Shown here: positions 18,785-27,024 of the stretch, piece after piece
Layout of the letters: every line of letters begins with the position of its first letter
How positions within the stretch are numbered: position 1 is the stretch's first letter
Source of the DNA: Tropicibacter oceani
GTDB taxonomy: Bacteria > Pseudomonadota > Alphaproteobacteria > Rhodobacterales > Rhodobacteraceae
Direction of reading: 5' to 3'
Length of the DNA stretch: 64,000 nt
Assembly (NCBI RefSeq): GCF_029958925.1
Contig: NZ_CP124616.1
Location: 2,418,001-2,482,000, forward strand
Translations under genes and position numbers: made by a program
Notes under the pieces: generated by a model
Databases searched by the model: none
What the model saw: only the letters and a program-made list of their open reading frames with translations
What the model was told of the DNA's origin: nothing

Positions 18785-20011
18785 ATGATCCGGCGGGTGT
18801 TGTTGGTGGATGATGACCAGGCGGTGCGCGAGGCGCTGCGCCAGACCCTGGATCTGGCCGAGTTCGAGGCGGTGACGGCCGGGTCCTTTATCGAGGCCAA
18901 GGACCACATCCGGGCGGGCTTTGCCGGGGTGGTGTTGTCGGATATCCGGATGCCGGGGCGCGACGGGTTTCACCTGCTGGATTACGCCCGCGCCCAGGAT
19001 GCGGATCTGCCGGTGATCCTGTTGACCGGCGAGGGGGATATTCCCATGGCGGTGCGGGCGATGTCGCAGGGCGCCTTTGATTTTCTGGAAAAGCCCTGCA
19101 GTCCCGGCGATCTGCTGCGGGTGTTGGAGCGGGCTTTGCGGACGCGGACGCTTGTTCTGGAGAACCGCGCGCTCAAGCAGCAGCTGGAGGCGGGGGATCC
19201 GGCGGATCGTCTGATCTTTGGTCAGTCTGACCTGGCCGAGGGGTTGCGGGCCAATGTGCGCGCCGCCGCGCGGGCCGGGACCGAGGCGCTTGTGACCGGC
19301 GCGCCCGGCACCGGGGTGTCGAAGGTGGCCGAGGTGATCCATCTGAGTTCGGCCCGTGCCAAGGGCCCTTTTGAAAAGCGCGCCGCCAGTGGGCTGAGCC
19401 GTGACAGCCTGAGCGCGCTGTGGGAGGCCAGCGAGGGTGGCACCGTGTTCCTGAACGAGATCGGGGCGCTGCCGGTCGATGCGCAGCTGGCGCTGATCGA
19501 TCTGATCGAAAGCGGCGGCGCGGTGCTGGTGGGCGGCAGCACCGAGGACCTGGCCGAGGCGGCCGAGGCGGGGCGCTTTTCGGCCGATCTGTTCTATCGT
19601 TTGGAAGTGTGCCGCATCCACATTCCGTCGCTGTCCGAGCGCCCCGAGGACATCCCCGTCCTGTTTCGCCAATATGTCGCGCAGGCGGCCGAGCAATCGG
19701 GCATTGCCGCGCCCGACGTCACGCCCGAGCATCTGGCCGCGCTGATGGCGCAGGACTGGCCCGGCAATGCGCGGTCCCTGATGTCGGCGGCCATGCGGTT
19801 TGTCCTGGGCATGCCCGAGGACCTGTCCAGGGCGCGCGACCTGGGGTTGGCCGAGCAGATGGCGCAGGTGGAACGGTCGCTTTTGGCGGCGGCGCTGGGG
19901 CGGCACAATGGCAAGGCCGCAGAGGCGGCCAAGGCGCTGAAGCTGCCGCGCAAGACGTTTTACGACAAGCTGGCCAAGTACGGGCTGCGCCCCGAGGATT
20001 TCCGGCGCTGA
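18785..20011 (+). CDS. dctD: DctD-like response regulator with degenerate sigma-54 activator domain
   Basis: A 408-residue regulator: receiver domain (residues 3-120, phosphoacceptor in VVLSDIRMPG, Lys in EKPCSP), a shortened AAA+ domain (about 140-345) and a Fis-type helix-turn-helix at the end (KAAEAAKALKLPRKTFYDKLAKYGL in parts). The AAA+ domain is altered: Walker A reads GAPGTGVSK with the lysine displaced, the segment that should contain GAFTGA is missing, and Walker B is GGTVFLNEI with Asn for Asp. It therefore probably does not work with sigma-54. Two dyads downstream of the gene are its likely targets before dctP. Confidence 0.88.
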   Translation: MIRRVLLVDDDQAVREALRQTLDLAEFEAVTAGSFIEAKDHIRAGFAGVVLSDIRMPGRDGFHLLDYARAQDADLPVILLTGEGDIPMAVRAMSQGAFDFLEKPCSPGDLLRVLERALRTRTLVLENRALKQQLEAGDPADRLIFGQSDLAEGLRANVRAAARAGTEALVTGAPGTGVSKVAEVIHLSSARAKGPFEKRAASGLSRDSLSALWEASEGGTVFLNEIGALPVDAQLALIDLIESGGAVLVGGSTEDLAEAAEAGRFSADLFYRLEVCRIHIPSLSERPEDIPVLFRQYVAQAAEQSGIAAPDVTPEHLAALMAQDWPGNARSLMSAAMRFVLGMPEDLSRARDLGLAEQMAQVERSLLAAALGRHNGKAAEAAKALKLPRKTFYDKLAKYGLRPEDFRR

Positions 20012-20023
20012 GGATTCGCCCCG

Positions 20024-20076
20024 TTGTGCGGATTTTCGCACGTCAGGCGCTAACATTTGTGCGGGATTTCGCACAA
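20024..20076. promoter_or_regulatory. Two tandem operator dyads upstream of dctP (TTGTGCG-N6-CGCACAA)
   Basis: Site 2 (20057-20076) is perfect: TTGTGCG-GGATTT-CGCACAA. Site 1 (20024-20043) is TTGTGCG-GATTTT-CGCAC with the last bases diverged. They are 33 bp apart, three helical turns, and about 190-240 bp before dctP. They resemble tandem DctD sites upstream of dicarboxylate transport genes. No convincing -24/-12 sigma-54 promoter follows. Confidence 0.7.
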
Positions 20077-20268
20077 AACTGCGGCGCCGGGGCCGGGGGC
20101 GATGCGCGGATTTCCGCCAATGCCCTGAAAACCCGGCACCTTTTGGCGCCGATGCTGAATTTTCAAGCGGGGACTTGCGCGGGAAGGGCGGCTCACGCTC
20201 TTGTGACGGCATCGGGCACCCTGAGGAGGCGTGCCCTGCACATTCAAAAAGTATCTGGGAGGATACCC

Positions 20269-21273
20269 ATGAAAAAGTTTCTGATGTCCGCCGTGGCGGC
20301 AGCCGCGCTGATGACCGCCGCCACCGGGGCACAGGCCGCCTGTGACGATGGCGAGATCGTCATCAAGTTCAGCCACGTCACCAACTCGGACAAGCACCCC
20401 AAGGGTCTGGCCGCCTCGCTGCTGATGGAGCGCGTCAACGAAGAGATGAACGGCAAGGCCTGCATGGAGGTTTTCCCGAACTCGACCCTGTACAACGATG
20501 ACCAGGTGCTCGAGGCGATGCTGAACGGCGACGTCCAGCTGGCGGCGCCCTCGCTGTCCAAGTTCGAACAGTTCACCAAGCAGTTCCGCATTTTCGACCT
20601 GCCCTTCATGTTCAAGAACATCGCTGCTGTCGACGCCTTCCAGACCTCGGAAACCGGTGTTGCGATGAAGGAATCGATGACCCGCCGCGGCCTTCTGGGC
20701 CTGCAGTTCTGGCACAATGGCATGAAGCAGATGTCGGCGAACAAGCCGCTGGTCCTGCCAACCGACGCCGCTGGCCTGAAGTTCCGCGTTCAGCCTTCGG
20801 ACGTGATCAAGGCCCAGATGGAAGCGATCGGCGTCAGCCCGCAGCCGATGGCCTTCTCCGAAGTTTACGGCGCGCTGCAGACCGGCGTTGTGGACGGTCA
20901 GGAAAACACCTGGTCCAACATCTATGGCCAGAAGTTCTTTGAGGTGCAGGACGGCACCACCGAGACCAACCACGGCATCATCGACTATATGGTCGTGACC
21001 TCGACCGACTGGTGGGACAGCCTTCCCGAGGACGTGCGCACCCAGCTGGCGACCATCCTCGAAGAGGTGACCGTCGAGCGTAACGCCGCCGTCGGCCAGG
21101 TCGATGCGGATGCCCGTCAGGCAATCCTGGATACCGGCGCAACCATCGTCGAGCTGAACGCCGAACAGCGTCAGGCCTGGGTCGATGCAATGAAGCCGGT
21201 GTGGGAGCAGTTCCGCGACGACGTCGGCCAGGAAAACATCGACGCGGCGCAGGAATTCAACGCCGCCAACTGA
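20269..21273 (+). CDS. dctP: TRAP transporter solute-binding protein, DctP type
   Basis: A 334-residue periplasmic binding protein. Residues 1-24 form a Sec signal peptide ending AQA. The mature part opens with IVIKFSHVTNSDKHPKG, and GLKFRVQPSDVIKAQMEAIG holds the family arginine that clamps the carboxylate of the ligand; ALQTGVVDGQENTWSNI is the usual following motif. The start is fixed by GGGAGG eight bases before the ATG. First gene of dctPQM, following the kinase/regulator pair; a C4-dicarboxylate or related acid is the expected substrate. Confidence 0.94.
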   Translation: MKKFLMSAVAAAALMTAATGAQAACDDGEIVIKFSHVTNSDKHPKGLAASLLMERVNEEMNGKACMEVFPNSTLYNDDQVLEAMLNGDVQLAAPSLSKFEQFTKQFRIFDLPFMFKNIAAVDAFQTSETGVAMKESMTRRGLLGLQFWHNGMKQMSANKPLVLPTDAAGLKFRVQPSDVIKAQMEAIGVSPQPMAFSEVYGALQTGVVDGQENTWSNIYGQKFFEVQDGTTETNHGIIDYMVVTSTDWWDSLPEDVRTQLATILEEVTVERNAAVGQVDADARQAILDTGATIVELNAEQRQAWVDAMKPVWEQFRDDVGQENIDAAQEFNAAN

Positions 21274-21292
21274 TCCCGGCCTTGCCGGATGT

Positions 21293-21324
21293 CCCGGCCC
21301 CCTGCAATACGCCTGGGGGCCGGG
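21293..21324 (+). promoter_or_regulatory. Strong intercistronic hairpin between dctP and dctQ
   Basis: CCCGGCCCCC (21293-21302) pairs perfectly with GGGGGCCGGG (21315-21324) around a 12-base loop, 20 bases after the dctP stop. No T tract follows. Such a hairpin could protect the dctP message and lower dctQM expression, giving more binding protein than membrane subunits. Confidence 0.65.
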
Positions 21325-21469
21325 CACCTGTTCCCGCAGCCATTGCCGGCCATCATGGCCGCCGGTCTGCCGGGCTTTCCAATTCCTCGCGCAATTGCCG
21401 GCCTGTCCGGATGGCTTCGGCCCCGGGTCCCGCATTGCACCGTTCATCCGCTAACAAGGGAGAGGGGCC

Positions 21470-22159
21470 ATGTCTGCGCACCACTCATCACCTTCCCTGC
21501 TCGGCGGCTTCATTGACGAGCTGGAAGAAACCGTCATCGCCATCATCCTTGGGCTGATGACACTGATCACCTTCGTCAACGTCGTCCTGCGCTATGGCTT
21601 CAACACCGGATTCATCTGGGGGCTCGAGGCCGTGACCTTTCTCTTTGCATGGCTGGTCCTGTTCGGGGTCAGCTATGCGGTCAAGAAGACGGCCAACCTT
21701 GGCGTCGATGCCGTGCTGAACATCATGTCTCCTCCGGTGCGCCGCGCCATGAGCCTGACCGCCGCCGCGATCTGCATCTTTTACGCCTTCTTGCTGTTCA
21801 AGGGGGCCTGGGACTATTGGGCCAACTTCGCCAACCTGCCGCAGACCACCGGCCGCTGGTTCCCCACGGGGTTCGAGGAAATGACCCGCACCTCGTACCG
21901 GTCCTGGTACGAAGTGGTCGACATCCGGATGCCGGAGTGGCTGCGCTTTATCGAACCCTGGATCAACGAAGGCGAAGCCTATGAAAAGATCCCGCGGTTC
22001 ATTCCCTACGCGATGCTGCCCTTCGGGACAGCCCTGTTGCTGCTGCGCTTTTGCCAGGCCGGGTGGCGGATCTGGACCGGCGATGCCGAAAGCCTGATCG
22101 TCAGCCACGAAGCCGAAGACGCGGTGAGCGATGTCGCCCACCTGAACAAGGAGGACTGA
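21470..22159 (+). CDS. dctQ: TRAP transporter small permease, DctQ type
   Basis: A 229-residue inner-membrane protein with four hydrophobic segments. It has the family stretch LITFVNVVLRYGFNTGFIWGLEAVTF and FAWLVLFGVSYAVKKTANLGVD. At 229 residues it is longer than many DctQ proteins because of an insert (about 115-165) between membrane segments and a charged tail. Ribosome site GGGAGAGG precedes the ATG. It pairs with DctM, whose ATG is four bases after this stop. Confidence 0.92.
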   Translation: MSAHHSSPSLLGGFIDELEETVIAIILGLMTLITFVNVVLRYGFNTGFIWGLEAVTFLFAWLVLFGVSYAVKKTANLGVDAVLNIMSPPVRRAMSLTAAAICIFYAFLLFKGAWDYWANFANLPQTTGRWFPTGFEEMTRTSYRSWYEVVDIRMPEWLRFIEPWINEGEAYEKIPRFIPYAMLPFGTALLLLRFCQAGWRIWTGDAESLIVSHEAEDAVSDVAHLNKED

Positions 22160-22163
22160 GGTC

Positions 22164-23540
22164 ATGGACGTTTTCATCCTGTTTGCCATGATCGTCGGCC
22201 TGATGCTGATCGGCGTTCCGATTGCGGTCAGCCTGGGCTTTTCCTCGATCATCTTCCTGCTGGTGCTGTCGGAAACCTCGCTGGCCTCGATTGCGCAAAG
22301 CTTTTTCCAGGCGATGGCAGGGCATTATACGCTGCTGGCGATCCCCTTCTTCATCCTTGCCTCGTCGTTCATGTCGACGGGCGGGGTGGCGGCGCGGATC
22401 ATCCGGTTCTCGATTGCCATTGTCGGCCATCTTCCGGGCGGCCTGGCCATTGCGGGCGTCTTTGCCTGCATGTTGTTCGCGGCGCTGTCGGGATCGTCGC
22501 CCGCAACCGTGGTGGCCATCGGGTCCATCGTGATCGCCGGGATGCGGCAGGTCGGCTATACCAAGGACTTTGCGGCGGGCGTCATCGCCAACGCGGGCAC
22601 CCTTGGCATCCTGATCCCGCCGTCCATCGTGATGGTGGTCTACGCCTCGGCCACCGATGTGTCGGTCGGCCGGATGTTCCTGGCCGGTGTCATCCCGGGC
22701 CTGATGGCGGGTACCATGCTGATGACGACGATCTATGTCATCGCCGTGGTCAAGAACCTGCCAAAGGGCGAATGGAAAGGCTGGGGCGAGGTCGCCCAGT
22801 CGGGCGGAGACGCGATCTGGGGGCTGTTCCTGATCGTCATCATCCTGGGCGGCATCTATGGCGGGATCTTCACCCCGACCGAAGCCGCCGCGGTGGCCGC
22901 GGTCTATGCCTTCCTGATCGCGAACTTCATCTACCGCGACATGGGCCCGCTTGCAGGCAAGGACGGCGCGCCGAACCTGAGCCTGTTGCGCAAACCCATC
23001 GCGCTGGTCACTGCCTTCTTTCACAAGGACACAAAGGACACCCTGTTCGAGGCGGGCAAACTGACCATCACGCTGATGTTCATCATCGCCAACGCGCTGA
23101 TCCTCAAGCACGTGCTGACCGATGAACAGATCCCGCAGCAGATCGCGGGCATGATGCTCAGCGCGGGCTTCGGGGCGGTTATGTTCCTGGTGATCGTCAA
23201 CGTGATCCTGCTGATCGGCGGTCAGTTCATGGAACCCTCGGGGCTGATCGTGATCGTGGCGCCGCTGGTCTTCCCGATTGCGATCGAGCTTGGGATCGAC
23301 CCGATCCACCTGGGCATCATCATGGTGGTGAACATGGAAATCGGGATGATCACACCGCCGGTGGGTCTGAACCTCTTCGTGACCTCGGGCGTTGCCGGCA
23401 TGCCGATGATGCGCGTGGTCAAGGCCTCGCTGCCCTTCCTCGCGGTGCTCTTCGTCTTCCTGATCATGGTGACCTACATCCCGATCCTGTCGACCTGGCT
23501 GCCCACGACCTTCATGGGGCCAGAGATCATCACGAAATAG
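22164..23540 (+). CDS. dctM: TRAP transporter large permease, DctM type
   Basis: A 458-residue membrane protein with about twelve hydrophobic segments, the sodium-coupled channel subunit of the TRAP system. Family motifs include AALSGSSPATVVAIGSIVI (about 108-126), GTLGILIPPSIVMVVYA (about 148-164) and MEIGMITPPVGLNLFV (about 390-405). A roughly 35-residue cytoplasmic insert near residues 265-300 is longer than in the shortest relatives. Ribosome site AAGGAGG overlaps the end of dctQ. Confidence 0.95.
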   Translation: MDVFILFAMIVGLMLIGVPIAVSLGFSSIIFLLVLSETSLASIAQSFFQAMAGHYTLLAIPFFILASSFMSTGGVAARIIRFSIAIVGHLPGGLAIAGVFACMLFAALSGSSPATVVAIGSIVIAGMRQVGYTKDFAAGVIANAGTLGILIPPSIVMVVYASATDVSVGRMFLAGVIPGLMAGTMLMTTIYVIAVVKNLPKGEWKGWGEVAQSGGDAIWGLFLIVIILGGIYGGIFTPTEAAAVAAVYAFLIANFIYRDMGPLAGKDGAPNLSLLRKPIALVTAFFHKDTKDTLFEAGKLTITLMFIIANALILKHVLTDEQIPQQIAGMMLSAGFGAVMFLVIVNVILLIGGQFMEPSGLIVIVAPLVFPIAIELGIDPIHLGIIMVVNMEIGMITPPVGLNLFVTSGVAGMPMMRVVKASLPFLAVLFVFLIMVTYIPILSTWLPTTFMGPEIITK

Positions 23541-23545
23541 CGCGG

Positions 23546-23565
23546 GGGCGGGTTGAAACCCGCCC
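23546..23565. repeat. REP-like palindrome after dctM
   Basis: GGGCGGGTT-GA-AACCCGCCC, third copy of the family seen at 9941 and 11411. Placed six bases after the dctM stop codon. Confidence 0.75.
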
Positions 23566-23580
23566 TACACCAAAAATCAA

Positions 23581-23608
23581 AGGCGGCGCTCCGATCCGGG
23601 CGCCGCCT
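23581..23608 (+). terminator. Terminator of the dctPQM operon
   Basis: AGGCGGCGC (23581-23589) pairs with GCGCCGCCT (23600-23608), 10-base loop, followed by GTCTTGTTTTCT. Confidence 0.7.
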
Positions 23609-23628
23609 GTCTTGTTTTCTGTCGGATG

Positions 23629-23700
23629 CCTCCGGCGGGAGTATTTCGCCCAAGAAGAAGGGCAGGGGTCTTTGTGCTTCTTCTTGGTCTCAATACTCCG
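23629..23700. repeat. Inverted pair of the dispersed intergenic repeat
   Basis: A forward copy (23629-23660, ending CAAGAAGAAG) is followed after 16 bases by an inverted copy (23677-23700, CTTCTTCTTGG to AATACTCCG). Together they can fold into a long hairpin between the convergent dctM and tpiA ends, like a BIME pair of REP sequences. Confidence 0.75.
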
Positions 23701-23733
23701 GGGGTTTGGGGGCTGGCCCCCAATCGGGGCGGT

Positions 23734-24480
23734 TCAATCCGTGCTGGCGTTCAGGGCCTGGATGATCGGCACGAAATCCGCGGCCTTCAGCGACGCGCCG
23801 CCCACCAGTGCGCCATCGACGTTGGACACCGCAAAGATCTCGGCCGCGTTCGACGGCTTGACCGATCCGCCATACAGCAGCCGGACCGAGCGGCCGACCC
23901 CCGCGCCAAAGCGGCGTTCCAGTCTTGCGCGGATGAAATCATGCACGTCGCCGATCTGGTCGAGGGTGGGCACCTTGCCGGTGCCGATGGCCCAGATCGG
24001 TTCATAGGCGACAACCAGGCTGTGGCCGGTGGCGCCATCCGGGATCGAGCCTGCGAGCTGGCCGCCGATGATGTCCAGCGTGTTCTGCGCATCGCGTTCC
24101 GCCAGGCTTTCACCGACGCAGACGATGGCTGTCAGACCGGCATCCCAGGCGGCGCGGGTCTTGTCGCGCACGTCCTCGTTGTGCTCATCATGGTCCTGGC
24201 GGCGTTCCGAGTGGCCCAGGATCACATAACGCGCGCCAGCGTCGTGCAGCATGTCTGCCGCGAGATCGCCGGTATGGGCGCCCGATGGCTTGGCATGGCA
24301 GTCCTGCCCACCAATCGCGACGCCGGCCTCGTTCTGCGCAGCTTCGGCCAGCAGTGTGGCGGGGGGGCAGATCAGCACTTCGGCACCGCCCTTGGCGGCC
24401 TCGGCCATGGCGGCGATTTCGGCCAGCGCGGCGCGGGTGCCGTTCATCTTCCAGTTTCCTGCGGCAAGTTTGCGTCGCAT
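23734..24480 (-). CDS. tpiA: Triose-phosphate isomerase
   Basis: A 248-residue TIM barrel interconverting dihydroxyacetone phosphate and glyceraldehyde 3-phosphate. All catalytic parts are present: NWKMN (Lys about residue 11), GHSERR (His about 93), and [11 protein letters not shown] (Glu about 164 plus flexible loop 6), and [11 protein letters not shown] for phosphate binding. The ATG at 24480 has GGGAGAG upstream. Single gene, convergent with dctM and divergent from the oxygenase gene. Confidence 0.96.
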   Translation of the reverse strand: MRRKLAAGNWKMNGTRAALAEIAAMAEAAKGGAEVLICPPATLLAEAAQNEAGVAIGGQDCHAKPSGAHTGDLAADMLHDAGARYVILGHSERRQDHDEHNEDVRDKTRAAWDAGLTAIVCVGESLAERDAQNTLDIIGGQLAGSIPDGATGHSLVVAYEPIWAIGTGKVPTLDQIGDVHDFIRARLERRFGAGVGRSVRLLYGGSVKPSNAAEIFAVSNVDGALVGGASLKAADFVPIIQALNASTD

Positions 24481-24596
24481 CGTCTCTCCCTTTCGCGGTT
24501 TGGGGTATCATCGCGGGGGACGGCGCGGCGTCAAGGCCGCTTGCACGGGGCGCGGCGTTCTGACAAGGGGGACCTGAGTTGACCAAGGGGGCAAAG

Positions 24597-25493
24597 ATGA
24601 TCCCGAGACTGGACGCCGCAAAGATCGTGGCCCGTGATCCCGAGACGCTGGACCAGTTGCGCGACGGCGCCGAAAGCATCGGCTTTCTGACCGTGCACAA
24701 CACCGGCATCAGCGCCGCGCGCATGCGTTTTGTGCTGGCGGCCTACCGCGCCTTTTTCGACCTGCCGATGGCGGAAAAACAGGCGGTGGACATGGCCGTG
24801 ACCGGGGCCAACCGGGGCTGGGGCGCGCCGGGGTCCGAACAGGTCGACCCGCAGGCCAACCCCGATTACAAACAGGTCTTTGATTGCGGGTTCGAGGCGC
24901 CGGACACCGGCCTTGCGGTCTATGCGCCCAACCTCTGGCCCGACCGCCCCGAGGGTTTTCGCGAGGTGATCGAGGCCTATTACCGCGATGCGCTGGCCGT
25001 TGCGATGACCCTGCTGCGCGGCGTCGCCGAGGCGATCGGCGAGGATGCGCATTATTTTGACGACAAGTTCGACCAGCCCATGGCGCTGCTGCGGGGCAAC
25101 TATTACCCACCGCGCCCCGATTGGGCGGGCGACAAGGATTTCGGCATCGCGGCCCATACCGATTACGGCTGTCTGACCCTGTTGGGCACCGACGGCGTGG
25201 CCGGGCTTGAGGTGTTGAACCGCGATGGCGACTGGATTGCCGTGCAGGCGGGGCCGGGCGATTTCGTGATCAACTTTGGCGAAATGCTGGAAATGTGGAC
25301 CAAAGGCCGGGTCAAGGCGACCTTGCACCGGGTCAGGGGATCGGCCGAGGAACGGATTTCCGTGCCGCTGTTCTTCAACCCCAACCATGACACCAACGTC
25401 GCGCCGATGGGGTCGGGTCAGGTGATCCTGGCCGGGGCGCACCTGCAAAAGCGGTTCAACGAAACCTATCTGCACATGAAAAAGACCGGCTGA
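24597..25493 (+). CDS. 2-oxoglutarate/Fe(II) oxygenase of the isopenicillin-N-synthase-like family
   Basis: A 298-residue enzyme. The DIOX_N region is residues about 1-110 (IGFLTVHNTGIS; FFDLPMAEKQAV). The catalytic core holds the iron triad His-x-Asp in AAHTDYGCLTLL (about 184-195) and the distal His in TLHRVRG (about 243), with the 2-oxoglutarate-binding RISVPLFF following. The plant-like family includes hydroxylases and ethylene-forming enzymes; substrate unknown. ATG 24597 has AAGGGGG at good distance; a TTG at 24579 is also possible. Confidence 0.9.
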   Translation: MIPRLDAAKIVARDPETLDQLRDGAESIGFLTVHNTGISAARMRFVLAAYRAFFDLPMAEKQAVDMAVTGANRGWGAPGSEQVDPQANPDYKQVFDCGFEAPDTGLAVYAPNLWPDRPEGFREVIEAYYRDALAVAMTLLRGVAEAIGEDAHYFDDKFDQPMALLRGNYYPPRPDWAGDKDFGIAAHTDYGCLTLLGTDGVAGLEVLNRDGDWIAVQAGPGDFVINFGEMLEMWTKGRVKATLHRVRGSAEERISVPLFFNPNHDTNVAPMGSGQVILAGAHLQKRFNETYLHMKKTG

Positions 25494-25508
25494 ACGCCGG
25501 GCGGTCCG

Positions 25509-25832
25509 TCACAGGTGGCGCAGCGCCTCGCGGGCGAGGGCGGCAGCCTCGGCCGGGTCGTCCTGTGCCTCGGGTGGCAGGGTCCAGTAGGGCATCGAGG
25601 TGGGCGAGCCGTCCTTGCGGGTATAGGCCCAGCGGGTGCAGCCCATCGCTTCGAGCCGGGGAATGAAATCACCCGCGCCCTTGATCATGATCGTGCCGTC
25701 GGAATGGACAAGGGCAAAGATCGTGCCCTCGTGGTACAGGCACAGCCCGCCCATCATGCGCCGCGTGGTGATGTCCCCCAGCTCGCTGAACAGATCCTTG
25801 GCGAATTCGATCTGATCGGCGGACAGGCCCAT
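25509..25832 (-). CDS. TfoX N-terminal domain protein
   Basis: A 107-residue protein that matches only the N-terminal half of competence regulator TfoX/Sxy: LFSELGDITTRRMMGGLCLYHEGTIFALV, then WAYTRKDG and MPYWTLP near the end. Stand-alone TfoX_N proteins are common outside competent gammaproteobacteria and their role is unknown. Its ATG shares one base with the stop of the IscA-type gene upstream, so the two are co-translated. Confidence 0.87.
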   Translation of the reverse strand: MGLSADQIEFAKDLFSELGDITTRRMMGGLCLYHEGTIFALVHSDGTIMIKGAGDFIPRLEAMGCTRWAYTRKDGSPTSMPYWTLPPEAQDDPAEAAALAREALRHL

Positions 25833-26212
25833 CAGCCCTGGCCCTGTTCGGCGCGCAGGGCGTCTATGTGCTTGAACTTGATGGATTCGCCGCAGCCGCA
25901 GGCGTCTTCGACGTTGGGATTGCGGAACTTGAAGCCCGATTCCAGCAGGCTGGTTTCATAGTCGATTTCGGTGCCGAACAGGAACATCTGCGCCATCGGT
26001 GCAATCAGCACCCGCGCGCCATCCTGTTCCACCACCTCGTCATGCGGATCGGCGGCGTCGACATAGTCCATGGTATATTCCATGCCCGCGCAGCCGCCCT
26101 TCTTGATGCCAATGCGCAGCCCGTGACGCGAATCCCGCTCCATCAGCTTGCGAATCTGCTTCACCGCCGGGGCGGTGATGGTCACGGCCTGTTTGCCGGG
26201 AATGCTGAACAT
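25832..26212 (-). CDS. HesB/IscA-type iron-sulfur carrier protein
   Basis: A 126-residue A-type carrier that accepts Fe-S clusters from a scaffold and passes them to apo-proteins. It has the three conserved cysteines: one in GGCAGMEYTM (about residue 43) and two in ACGCGESI (about 108-110). Could be SufA, ErpA or IscA; the short insert VDAADPHDEVVEQDG is normal. Start at 26212 (MFSIPGKQ) chosen; SufT is encoded 1.5 kb upstream on the same strand with two unrelated genes between them. Confidence 0.92.
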   Translation of the reverse strand: MFSIPGKQAVTITAPAVKQIRKLMERDSRHGLRIGIKKGGCAGMEYTMDYVDAADPHDEVVEQDGARVLIAPMAQMFLFGTEIDYETSLLESGFKFRNPNVEDACGCGESIKFKHIDALRAEQGQG

Positions 26213-26240
26213 GGAATACCTCTTTTGTCCTGCCCTCAAT

Positions 26241-26987
26241 CTAGGGTGTCAGGGCGGCAATCTCAAGCAGGCCCAGCGTCGCGTAGGACAAAACCATCGC
26301 CCAGGTGACCGAGGCCAGCGTGCCGATGATCACATATTGGCCTTCCTTGGTGTCGAACCGCAAAATGGATTTGGCCGCGATCAGAAACCCGACGCCAGCA
26401 GGTTCCCCCACCAGGATCAGCAAGAAGATCAGCGCGCGTTCCAGTTGGCCGATCAGGCGGCCGGCGTCCGGCAGGCCGGTGTCGGTCAGATCACTTTGGC
26501 CGGGGTTGGCGCGAAACCGGGCGGTCAACATGCCGACCGCATAGCCGCCCGCCCAGACCGTCAGGATCAGGCCCGACAGGGTCAGCGTCGGGATCAGGGC
26601 TAGATCGGCCCAGGCGCTCCAGCTGCCTTGGGCGACGGCGCGGGGCCACCACAGGGCCGCCGCGATCAGGGTCATCAGATGGGCGATCTGGTCCCCCAGA
26701 AAGGCGCCAAGCGTGTTGCGCCGGCTTGCGGGCAGGACCCAGACCTTGGTGCCATCAATGACGAAATGCGCCAGGCTGACCACCAGCGCCACCTGCCAGA
26801 CGCCCCCCAGCAGCGCGGTTGAAAAGACAAAGACCAACGCGATGTGCAGGGCCAGCACCAGCGGATTGCGTTTGCGGTCCACCATCCAGCGGGTCTGAAA
26901 GGTGAAATCGGCCAGGCAATGGGCCAGCAGCAGCGCGGCAAAGCTTTGCAGCATGGCCGGGGTGATCTGGGCGCTTAACGCAAGCAT
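26241..26987 (-). CDS. DUF3307 membrane protein, partner of SatD-type gene
   Basis: A 248-residue inner-membrane protein with about six hydrophobic segments. DUF3307 features: LLAHCLADFTFQTRWMVDRKR (about 19-39; His and Asp within the first helix), HFVIDGTKVW (about 74-83) and LGDQIAHLMTL (about 97-107), polar residues inside membrane helices that suggest metal or ion binding. Function is unknown. It is regularly paired with SatD-family genes, as here (37-bp gap). The ATG at 26987 has no good ribosome site and lies inside a GCAAG-N8-CTTGC dyad; ATG 26954 is an alternative start. Confidence 0.88.
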   Translation of the reverse strand: MLALSAQITPAMLQSFAALLLAHCLADFTFQTRWMVDRKRNPLVLALHIALVFVFSTALLGGVWQVALVVSLAHFVIDGTKVWVLPASRRNTLGAFLGDQIAHLMTLIAAALWWPRAVAQGSWSAWADLALIPTLTLSGLILTVWAGGYAVGMLTARFRANPGQSDLTDTGLPDAGRLIGQLERALIFLLILVGEPAGVGFLIAAKSILRFDTKEGQYVIIGTLASVTWAMVLSYATLGLLEIAALTP

Positions 26988-26997
26988 TTTGGCTTGC
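26980..26997. promoter_or_regulatory. Operator-like dyad GCAAG-N8-CTTGC at the DUF3307 start
   Basis: GCAAGC-ATTTTG-GCTTGC, six-base perfect arms. It covers the predicted start codon of the DUF3307 gene and lies between it and the SatD-type gene. Same dyad as the two sites before the SatD gene. Confidence 0.7.
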
Positions 26998-27024
26998 TTT
27001 TCGGGAAAGAAAGGGAATTGGCTT

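Noticed and set aside
20120-20160. Possible sigma-54 promoter (CGGCACCTTTTGGCG) before dctP
   Set aside because: The GG-to-GC distance is one base short of the required spacing and key bases differ; DctD also lacks the sigma-54 contact loop.
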